A stretch of DNA of 5,421 nt from Deltaproteobacteria bacterium. GTDB taxonomy: Bacteria; Desulfobacterota; Desulfobacteria; Desulfobacterales; Desulfatirhabdiaceae. The number at the start of each line of letters is the position of its first letter. Position 1 is the stretch's first letter. Of the stretch, positions 1 through 4,773 are shown one piece after another. The stretch spans positions 1-5,421 of the forward strand of contig JAPLJE010000321.1 of assembly GCA_026388755.1 (NCBI GenBank), read 5' to 3'. The notes under the pieces are model-generated. The model had not been told where the DNA came from, made no database searches, and worked only from the letters and a program-made list of their open reading frames with translations. Made by a program: the position numbers and the translations under genes.

Positions 1-572
1 ATAAACGTATAGCGTTCCTCATCCGTATCCGATGCGTCGGTTTCATCTTCAGAAGATACCATATCGCCGGATTCGGGCAGAAACCGAAAATACACCATGT
101 TATCTATCGTCATAAATGCATCCGGAATATCCGCGGGTTCTTCGTCCGGTTCCAGAACCCGTATCTGGATATTTCTGAAAAGATACCATTCGATGAATTC
201 CGTCTCTTCGTTTTGAAACCACCGTAGAAAGCGATCGGGGTCTGCCAGAAACCTGAGGTTCAGCCACCGGGTCAGGGAACGGGTTTCGATCCGATCGCCT
301 TTCCAGACCCCCATATCCAGCATAAAATCCCATTGGGCATTCGAGGCCAGGGATAGAAGCGGCATACTGTCCTCAGGTCCGATATCCTGAACCAGAAAAT
401 ATAGATCTGTTTCCGGAATGGAATGGACCAGGGCGGCCGGCTGCCGGGCATTCAGGATGACATCCATGGCCTTTTCCGCCGGCAGCGCCAACGCTGTCCT
501 GCGCAGCTCGCCCAATTCCGCGATGACCTGTTGAATGGGCGACGCAGACGTTTTTTTCGGGTGGTTCATCAT
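1..572 (-). CDS. DUF6178-like protein of unknown function, N-terminal 190 residues (3' end outside window)
   Basis: The frame is open from an ATG at 572 to the window edge, giving 190 residues with no stop; the C-terminus is missing. The start is a double ATG (MMNHPKK) one nucleotide after the stop of the upstream aminopeptidase gene, so translation is probably coupled. After a Ser/Pro/Lys-rich leader, the region around residues 30-115 contains LPAEKAMDVILNARQPAALV and then IPETDLYFLVQDIGPEDSMP, followed by a Trp-rich stretch (WDFMLDMGVWKGD, RWLNLRFLADPDRFLRWF). This pattern resembles the DUF6178 proteins of deltaproteobacteria, as I recall that family; no function is known to me. Residues 165-190 form a very acidic tract (SSEDETDASDTDEE). 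There is no signal peptide or membrane segment, so it is probably cytoplasmic. A further in-frame shadow at 100-333 is not a gene. The gene call is firm; the family name is a recollection and less certain. Confidence 0.75.
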   Translation of the reverse strand, partial: MMNHPKKTSASPIQQVIAELGELRRTALALPAEKAMDVILNARQPAALVHSIPETDLYFLVQDIGPEDSMPLLSLASNAQWDFMLDMGVWKGDRIETRSLTRWLNLRFLADPDRFLRWFQNEETEFIEWYLFRNIQIRVLEPDEEPADIPDAFMTIDNMVYFRFLPESGDMVSSEDETDASDTDEERYTF

Positions 573-573
573 T

Positions 574-1863
574 TCATCCAGCCATGAGCATTTCGATTTC
601 CTCGATTTCTACCGGGATGTCTTTCATCAGATCCACCGGCCCGTCAGCAGTGATCACGATATCGTTTTCAATCCGGACGCCAAGACCTTCTTCCCGGATA
701 TAGATTCCCGGCTCAACAGTAAACACCATTCCAGGCTCGAAGATGCGGTACCGGTTTCCATAATCATGAACGTTCAGACCAAGATGATGAGACGTCCCGT
801 GCATGAAATATTTTTTGTAGGCCGGCGTGTTTACAGGCTGGCTGTGAATGTCGGTTAATGTCAGAAGACCCAGCTCAACCAGTTCCTTTTCCATCACAAG
901 GCCCACGGCCTTGTAATACTCAGCCAGCGTGTTGCCCGGAATCAGCATGGCTATGGCGGCTCTCTTTACCCGCAGGGCCGCATTATAGACCGCCTTTTGC
1001 CGCGGGCTGAATCTGCCGTTGACCGGAACCGTCCGCGTCAGGTCGGATGCATAGCCCGCGAATTCAGCCCCAAAGTCCATCAGCAGCAGGTCCCCGTTCT
1101 GGCACTGCCGGTCATTGTTTTCATAGTGAAGAATGCAGGTGCTCGCCCCCGAGGCAATGATGGATGGATAGGCCGGCCCCCGGGACCGGTTCATCAAAAA
1201 TTCGTGGATGATTTCAGCTTCGACCTCAAATTCCCAGACCCCGGGCCGAATAAAGGACAATAGCCGGCGAAACGCTTTTTCGGTAATATGACAGGCTTTT
1301 TGGATCAGGTCTGTCTCCATCCGCGATTTGACGGCCCGAAGCGCATGCATGATGGGCGCCAGCCGTTCGTAGTAATGAAGGGGATAATTGGCCATGCATC
1401 CCTTCAAAAACCGCACCTCCCGCGTTTCCACGACGACTTCCGCCCGCAGGTGCTCATTGGTATTCAAATAGATCGTTTCGGATTCGATGGCCAGGGTCCG
1501 GAACACAGCGTCAAATTCCCGGTTCCAGTAAACGGTTTGAATGCCGGATATGGCGCTTGCCTGCGCCTGTGTATATTTTGGCCCTTCCCAGATCGCGATG
1601 AGTTCGCTGGTCTCGCGGACAAACAGGATTTCCCGGTGTTTTTCCTCCTGGGCGTCCGGATATATCACCAGGATCGTTTCCTCCTGGTCAATCCCACACA
1701 GGTAGAACAAATCGGAGTGCTGAACAAAAATCAGCCTGCCATCGGCGCTGGTTGGCATCACGTCGTTGGAAAGAAACACCGAAATGGAATTGGGCTTGAG
1801 CCTTGCTTTCAGGTGCTTGCGATGTTCAACAAACTGAGCTGGGTCAATGGGATCGTATCGCAT
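574..1863 (-). CDS. pepP: Xaa-Pro aminopeptidase (aminopeptidase P, peptidase family M24B)
   Basis: Cytoplasmic metalloprotease of 429 residues (E. coli PepP is about 440) that removes an N-terminal residue preceding proline. Residues about 5-130 fit the AMP_N domain, with DGRLIFVQHSDLFYLCGID; residues about 180-410 are the pita-bread catalytic domain. The five dinuclear-metal ligands of the family are all visible: D263 (LMDFGAE), D274 (YASDLTRT), H359 (HGTSHHLGLNVHD), E384 (TVEPGIYI) and E399 (GVRIENDIV). The supporting active-site histidines H246 (ILHYENND), H355 and H366 are also present, so the enzyme should be active, probably with manganese. The ATG at 1863 lies 5 nt after the trxB stop, with only a weak AGGTG close to it, so it probably depends on coupled translation. 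The next gene follows after 1 nt. The loop between the last two metal ligands is shorter than in E. coli PepP. Substrate preference cannot be read from the sequence. Confidence 0.95.
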   Translation of the reverse strand: MRYDPIDPAQFVEHRKHLKARLKPNSISVFLSNDVMPTSADGRLIFVQHSDLFYLCGIDQEETILVIYPDAQEEKHREILFVRETSELIAIWEGPKYTQAQASAISGIQTVYWNREFDAVFRTLAIESETIYLNTNEHLRAEVVVETREVRFLKGCMANYPLHYYERLAPIMHALRAVKSRMETDLIQKACHITEKAFRRLLSFIRPGVWEFEVEAEIIHEFLMNRSRGPAYPSIIASGASTCILHYENNDRQCQNGDLLLMDFGAEFAGYASDLTRTVPVNGRFSPRQKAVYNAALRVKRAAIAMLIPGNTLAEYYKAVGLVMEKELVELGLLTLTDIHSQPVNTPAYKKYFMHGTSHHLGLNVHDYGNRYRIFEPGMVFTVEPGIYIREEGLGVRIENDIVITADGPVDLMKDIPVEIEEIEMLMAG

Positions 1864-1868
1864 GACAC

Positions 1869-2831
1869 CTACACCAATTGGCAGGAATCGGATTCCGCCG
1901 CTTTTCTGTTTTCCACGTAATGGGCTGCAGCAAGGGCGGCCGTACAGCCATCCGATGCAGCGATTACAATCTGCCGGGCATATTTCTGGCGAAGATCTCC
2001 GATCACATAAATTCCGGGAATATTGGTTTCACATTTATCATCGGTGACCACATAGCCGTTGGCGTTCATATGAATCCCCGAAGGCACGAGCTGATTGTTG
2101 GGACTGAAGCCAACAAAAATAAACACTCCGTCTGTTTGCAGATCTTGATGCTGGCCGGTTTTGACATTCTTCAATTCAATGGAAGAAACGCCCTGCTCAT
2201 TGGCGTTGATCGCCACGGGAACGGAATCCCAAATCATCTCGATCTTGCATTCCGCCTTGATCCGCTGCTGCAGAATCTTGCTGGCACGAAGCGCATCCCG
2301 GCGGTGAACCATGTAGACCTGTTTGGCCAATTTGGCCAGATAAAGCGATTCTTCGGCCGCACTGTCTCCGCCGCCGATCACAACAACGGTTTTGTTTCGG
2401 AAGAAAAATCCGTCGCAAACCGCACAATAGGACACCCCCTGACCATAGTATTCGGCTTCTCCGGGGATATTCAGCTTATGGGAGCTGCCGCCGGTTCCCA
2501 GTATCACCGCATAACCTTTCAGGACAGAACCGTCATCCAGATGCACCGAATGATATGCCAGTCCCGGCTCAACTTCCTTGACTTCCGAAAAGACCATTTC
2601 CAATCCATAAGAGAGAGCATGCTGGTGGAACTGCATGGATAAATCGGGACCACCGATCCGCTCAATTCCCGGATAATTTTCAACTTCTCCGGACATGGCC
2701 ATCTGGCCGCCGGGTGCGCCTTTTTCGATCAATACGGTTTTTAGGGCTGCCCGCATGGCGTAAATCCCGGCGGAAAAGCCGCCAGGCCCGCCACCAACGA
2801 TAATCAGATCATAAATTTCACTGGTTGACAC
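1869..2831 (-). CDS. trxB: Thioredoxin reductase (NADPH, FAD-dependent), GTG start
   Basis: Flavoenzyme of 320 residues that passes electrons from NADPH through FAD and a redox-active disulfide to thioredoxin in the cytoplasm. Visible motifs in order: FAD-binding GGGPGG at about 13-18; GGQMAMSGEVENYPG at about 41-55; the catalytic CAVC (C136, C139) followed by D140; the NADPH-binding GGGDSA at about 153-158; HRRD at about 176-179, typical of NADPH use; and the second FAD motif GIYVIGD near 273-279, followed by RQIVIAASDGCTAA. Length and motif spacing match the classic low-molecular-weight TrxB. I chose the GTG at 2831 because AAGGAG (2838-2843) sits 6 nt before it and because the first glycine motif then falls at residue 13, as in E. 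coli TrxB. Longer in-frame ATG starts exist at 2846, 2858 and 3008, but they would add residues encoded mainly by the overlapping cysteine-rich gene. It overlaps that gene by 14 nt and precedes pepP by 5 nt. Confidence 0.93.
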   Translation of the reverse strand: MSTSEIYDLIIVGGGPGGFSAGIYAMRAALKTVLIEKGAPGGQMAMSGEVENYPGIERIGGPDLSMQFHQHALSYGLEMVFSEVKEVEPGLAYHSVHLDDGSVLKGYAVILGTGGSSHKLNIPGEAEYYGQGVSYCAVCDGFFFRNKTVVVIGGGDSAAEESLYLAKLAKQVYMVHRRDALRASKILQQRIKAECKIEMIWDSVPVAINANEQGVSSIELKNVKTGQHQDLQTDGVFIFVGFSPNNQLVPSGIHMNANGYVVTDDKCETNIPGIYVIGDLRQKYARQIVIAASDGCTAALAAAHYVENRKAAESDSCQLV

Positions 2832-3015
2832 GACGATCTCCTTCATTTGAACTTTCATCTTCTTTTTCAGTCTCTCCCCGGCAGACATGGCAGCGATCTT
2901 CCCCGCACTGCTGGCAGGAAAAGCAGTCCCGGCAGGGATGTTTCCGGGATATTTCCGGATTAAATACCGGCACAAAAACCTTGCCCGGCAGTCCGGGATG
3001 GCTGACAAACGGCAT
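2818..3015 (-). CDS. Small six-cysteine protein (65 aa) overlapping the trxB start; candidate metal- or redox-active mini-protein
   Basis: I do not recognise a named family. The 65-residue product starts at ATG 3015, with AAGGA about 7 nt upstream, and ends at TGA 2818-2820. Residues 5-20 hold a Pro/Gly/Val segment (SHPGLPGKVFVPVFNP). Next comes HPCRDCFSCQQCGEDRCHVC, with cysteines at 28, 31, 34, 37, 42 and 45 in the pattern C-x2-C-x2-C-x2-C-x4-C-x2-C. The tail is charged (ETEKEDESSNEGDRR). This resembles a zinc-knuckle or iron-sulfur ligand set, or a multi-thiol redox substrate; the sequence alone cannot decide. There is no signal peptide, so it should be cytoplasmic. The gene lies 63 nt after the DUF4412-like gene and overlaps trxB by 14 nt in another frame. 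Good Shine-Dalgarno placement, the cysteine regularity and the conflict with any longer trxB start argue that this is the real reading here. A longer start at 3066 lacks support. Confidence 0.78.
   Translation of the reverse strand: MPFVSHPGLPGKVFVPVFNPEISRKHPCRDCFSCQQCGEDRCHVCRGETEKEDESSNEGDRRVNQ
2838..2843 (-). promoter_or_regulatory. Ribosome binding site that decides the trxB start
   Basis: The minus strand reads AAGGAG, then 6 nt, then GTG at 2831. This is the best Shine-Dalgarno spacing among the in-frame candidates; the ATG at 2846 is embedded directly in front of it and has no comparable site. The element lies inside the 3' end of the preceding cysteine-rich gene, so ribosomes finishing that gene at 2818 pass over it. 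That arrangement favours translational coupling. Confidence 0.75.
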
Positions 3016-3078
3016 GGCGCTTTCCTTTTTCCCCATCCTGCGATCTGAAAAAACCGCAGATTTCAAACTTCAATCCTC

Positions 3079-3819
3079 TCATTTCCCATTTTGATTGAAC
3101 ATCATTGGCATTTTACTCTGCGTCTGGGTATATCCTTCAGGGACTGAAAACAGAGATTTGTCCAGGGATTTTTTCTCGATTTTTTTCAGGGTCGTGGTTG
3201 AGGTTCCTTTCATGATATTCATGACCATCTGGACCGGGAATCCATCCAGTTGACCCATCATACCGGCGATGTTCATCTGCTTCATCATGGGATTTTCGTC
3301 AAATATGGTGGTAACCTTTTTCCCGATCTCCTTGAGCTCTTCATATCCCTTGACATCTTTTGACAGCCAGTAATCACTGTTCATCATCATGCCGGAAACC
3401 AGATATTTCTGGCAGTTGTAGCCGGCAATCTGCCGGGTTTCCTGGGTGGGCGTCACCTGAATATTGCCCATCATGTTTTTCATCATCTGTTGCTGCATCT
3501 GGCCTTTTTCGTCTTTTATTTCAGGCGGCTTTCCCATTTCCGCCATATTGATCTGCTGATAGGTCTTGGCTTGCGGATTGATATGATACATGATCTTGGT
3601 ATCGAAATTCATGATGGTAATCTGGCCTTCCCGTTCGGTTCGGGAGGCATACGACGTAAGATAAGTTTTAATAACCTTGGTTTCATCCGGACGTCCCGGC
3701 ATTCCCTTGGTTTCCTGATCCGATTCCCAGTAAAGATCTGCCACAGCGGCAGATGATATCATCAAACCCAGAATAACCGAAAACAACAAAAACTTTAGCA
3801 TCAAACCTACTTTTTTCAT
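3079..3819 (-). CDS. Exported methionine-rich DUF4412-like protein
   Basis: The 246-residue product starts at the ATG at 3819, six nucleotides after a perfect AGGAGG; upstream in-frame ATGs (3882, 3843) lack such a site. Residues 1-27 form a Sec signal peptide: MKK, a hydrophobic core LKFLLFSVILGLMISS, and the cleavage site AVA before D28. There is no lipobox cysteine, so the mature protein is probably soluble periplasmic or outer-envelope associated. The mature part has blocks typical of DUF4412 as I recall it: ASRTEREGQITIMNFDTKIM (59-78), IAGYNCQKYLVSGMMMNSDY (131-150) followed by W151, and SLDKSLFSVPEGY (218-230). About 24 of 219 mature residues are methionine, in clusters such as QQQMMKNMMGN, MMMN, PMMKQMNIAGMM and MPMM; there is one cysteine (C136). 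Function is unknown; the fold may be of the LolA/lipoprotein-carrier type and the methionines might bind soft metals, but both are conjecture. It is the first gene of the minus-strand cluster. Confidence 0.88.
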   Translation of the reverse strand: MKKVGLMLKFLLFSVILGLMISSAAVADLYWESDQETKGMPGRPDETKVIKTYLTSYASRTEREGQITIMNFDTKIMYHINPQAKTYQQINMAEMGKPPEIKDEKGQMQQQMMKNMMGNIQVTPTQETRQIAGYNCQKYLVSGMMMNSDYWLSKDVKGYEELKEIGKKVTTIFDENPMMKQMNIAGMMGQLDGFPVQMVMNIMKGTSTTTLKKIEKKSLDKSLFSVPEGYTQTQSKMPMMFNQNGK

Positions 3820-3825
3820 GTAACG

Positions 3826-3831
3826 CCTCCT
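3826..3831 (-). promoter_or_regulatory. Strong ribosome binding site of the DUF4412-like gene
   Basis: The minus strand reads AGGAGG, then CGTTAC, then ATG at 3819. A full consensus Shine-Dalgarno at 6-nt spacing fixes the start at MKKVGLMLKF, immediately in front of the signal peptide, and rules out the longer in-frame starts. Confidence 0.85.
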
Positions 3832-3863
3832 GTATGGGTTCATTTTTATCAATACACGTACAA

Positions 3864-3880
3864 GATAACCATTGGTTAAC
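3864..3880. promoter_or_regulatory. Short dyad (imperfect inverted repeat) upstream of the minus-strand operon
   Basis: The plus strand reads gaTAACCattGGTTAac: five-base arms TAACC/GGTTA around ATT, with an outer G-C match beyond one A/A mismatch. It lies 45-61 nt upstream of the DUF4412-like start and just downstream of a possible minus-strand -10 box at 3885-3890. That location suits a repressor site, but an AT-rich spacer can yield such a dyad by chance. No regulator is identifiable in the window. Confidence 0.3.
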
Positions 3881-3884
3881 AAAT

Positions 3885-3890
3885 ACTATA
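3885..3890 (-). promoter_or_regulatory. Possible -10 box for the minus-strand operon
   Basis: The minus strand reads TATAGT, five of six matches to the sigma-70 -10 consensus. The hexamer 17 nt upstream (TTTCCT) is a poor -35. A transcript would begin near 3878 and have a leader of about 60 nt. Position is plausible; the call is weak because AT-rich DNA often contains such hexamers. Confidence 0.3.
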
Positions 3891-3946
3891 CCGGCATGGA
3901 CTTATCAAGGAAAAGTGAAGATCTCACCGGGCAGAGACTCACAGGC

Positions 3947-3952
3947 TATAAT
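3947..3952 (+). promoter_or_regulatory. Possible -10 box for the plus-strand CBS gene
   Basis: The plus strand contains a perfect TATAAT. No good -35 is found 16-19 nt upstream and there is no extended TG motif, so the promoter would need an activator or is a chance match. If used, transcription starts near 3959, giving a leader of about 150 nt, and the 28-bp near-palindrome at 3971-3998 would lie just downstream of the start, a classic repressor position. Confidence 0.35.
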
Positions 3953-3970
3953 TAACAATAAAAAAATCTA

Positions 3971-3998
3971 TATCTTACCATACCCGTGTGATAAGATA
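3971..3998. promoter_or_regulatory. 28-bp near-palindrome, candidate operator in the divergent intergenic region
   Basis: The sequence is TATCTTA c CATAC cc GTGTG a TAAGATA. The outer 7-base arms (3971-3977 and 3992-3998) are perfectly complementary. Next is one C/A mismatch, then inner arms CATAC/GTGTG with four Watson-Crick pairs and one T-G wobble, around a two-base centre at 3984-3985. As DNA it could bind a dimeric regulator; as RNA it could form a long hairpin in the 5' leader of the CBS gene. There is no following T-run on the plus strand, so it is not an intrinsic terminator in that direction. Which role it plays, if any, cannot be told from one sequence. Confidence 0.45.
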
Positions 3999-4036
3999 AG
4001 CTCTTTTGTATTTCCTAACAAAATAACAATGGATTA

Positions 4037-4065
4037 GACTGTGTCCAGTCAAAAAGATTTTTTTC
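4037..4065 (+). other. Small hairpin followed by a T-tract in the leader of the CBS gene
   Basis: GACTG (4037-4041) and CAGTC (4046-4050) pair perfectly around TGTC and are followed by AAAAAGATTTTTTT. The stem is only 5 bp and the T-run is displaced by about 7 nt from its base, so this is a poor intrinsic terminator. It could be a weak pause or attenuation element in the 5' leader, or nothing. Confidence 0.2.
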
Positions 4066-4096
4066 AGTTTTACCACCCATTCTTTTATCCTGACAT

Positions 4097-4101
4097 GGAG
4101 G
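4097..4101 (+). promoter_or_regulatory. Ribosome binding site for the GTG-started CBS gene
   Basis: GGAGG is followed by TAAATA and then GTG at 4108. The strong core and 6-nt spacing support the GTG as the true start. Confidence 0.8.
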
Positions 4102-4107
4102 TAAATA

Positions 4108-4662
4108 GTGAAAACGTACCAGGTTAAAGATTTGATGATCCCTCTGACGGAATACGCCACAGTGGATGAAGACGCCACACTGTTTGATGCAGTCATGGCG
4201 CTTGAAAAGGCCCAACTGGCCTTTGACCACAACCGGTATCATCACCGGGCTATCCTGATTCTTAATAAAGAGGGGAAAGTCGTCGGAAAGCTCAGTCAGA
4301 TCGATGTACTTCGGGCTCTTGAGCCAAAATACGCCGAAATGCAGGGCAGCGACGGCCTTGCCCGTTATGGATTCAGCAAGAAATTCATGAAATCCATGCT
4401 CATTCAATATCACCTCTGGGAAAGTCCTCTGAAAGACATCTGCCGGAAGACCGGCGAAAAGCGGGTTAAGGATTTCATGTACGCTCCCACGGAAGGCGAA
4501 TACGTCTCGGTGGAGGCCGCGCTGGATGAAGCCATTCATCAACTGGTTCTGGGACAGCATCAGTCCCTTCTGGTGACACAAGACAATGAAATTGCCGGAA
4601 TTCTAAGGCTTACCGATGTGTTTGCCGCTGTTTTCCATGTCATGAAACAATGCAGCATATAA
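4108..4662 (+). CDS. Stand-alone tandem CBS-domain protein
   Basis: The 184-residue product starts at a GTG with GGAGG 6 nt upstream. It consists of two CBS motifs and little else. CBS1 spans about residues 5-72 (VKDLMIPLTEYATVDEDATL, then the signature GKVVGKLSQIDVLRAL at 57-72). CBS2 spans about 119-178 (RVKDFMYAPTEGEYVSVEAALDEA in shorter segments, ending IAGILRLTDVFAAV). Such pairs form Bateman modules that often bind AMP, ATP or related adenosyl ligands and act as energy sensors. Between them lies a linker of about 45 residues with FSKKFMKSMLIQYHLWESPLKDICRK, longer than the usual short linker. CBS1 also has a His/Arg-rich segment (DHNRYHHRA, 40-48) before its second strand. No catalytic, DNA-binding or membrane segment is present, so it should act in the cytoplasm on an unidentified partner. 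It is followed in the same direction by a beta-helix-like gene after 111 nt and is divergent from the redox operon. Confidence 0.9.
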   Translation: MKTYQVKDLMIPLTEYATVDEDATLFDAVMALEKAQLAFDHNRYHHRAILILNKEGKVVGKLSQIDVLRALEPKYAEMQGSDGLARYGFSKKFMKSMLIQYHLWESPLKDICRKTGEKRVKDFMYAPTEGEYVSVEAALDEAIHQLVLGQHQSLLVTQDNEIAGILRLTDVFAAVFHVMKQCSI

Positions 4663-4663
4663 A

Positions 4664-4714
4664 GCGACACTGCAATGGCAAGGCACCAGGTCGAGTTGCA
4701 CCAAAGGCAGTCGC
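4664..4714 (+). other. Imperfect stem-loop between the CBS gene and the next gene
   Basis: The stretch 4663-4773 has no gene. GCGA-CTGC (4664-4673, with a two-base CA bulge) can pair with GCAG-TCGC (4707-4714) around a 33-nt loop; an alternative pairing TGCAA/TTGCA exists inside it. There is no T-run after it, so it does not look like a terminator. It may be an mRNA processing or stability element, or chance. Confidence 0.2.
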
Positions 4715-4773
4715 CTGACCCAATGGATTCCGGCTTCTGAATCATGACTTCTTTCAATTAAAAGGTAACGGAT

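Noticed and set aside
1288..1920. Plus-strand open frame of 210 codons antisense to the aminopeptidase gene
   Set aside because: It lies opposite a gene with a complete set of M24B metal ligands, has no ribosome binding site of note, and its product shows no recognisable domain.
2197..2427. Minus-strand Cys/Arg-rich open frame inside trxB
   Set aside because: It is the +1 shadow of the CAVC and NADPH-binding region of TrxB; the arginine runs come from glycine codons read out of frame. There is no ribosome binding site.
1878..2642. Plus-strand open frame of 254 codons antisense to trxB
   Set aside because: The opposite strand carries all FAD, NADPH and CxxC motifs of TrxB; the antisense product is rich in Phe, His and Arg without any domain pattern.
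3021..3062. Hairpin near CTGCG/CGCAG between the DUF4412-like and cysteine-rich genes as a terminator
   Set aside because: The stem is 5 bp, the T-run lies in the loop rather than after the stem, and the downstream gene has its ribosome binding site directly after it.
3834..4037. Possible 67-residue plus-strand small gene in the divergent intergenic region
   Set aside because: No Shine-Dalgarno before its ATG, no coherent hydrophobic or structural pattern, and it covers the candidate promoter and palindrome elements in AT-rich DNA.
4015..4581. Minus-strand open frame of 188 codons opposite the CBS gene
   Set aside because: The plus strand encodes two clear CBS motifs with a strong ribosome binding site; the antisense frame has none.
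4677..4700. Possible sigma-54 promoter (GGCAC ... TTGCA) before the beta-helix-like gene
   Set aside because: The GG and GC elements are 16 nt apart instead of the required 12, so the spacing does not fit.
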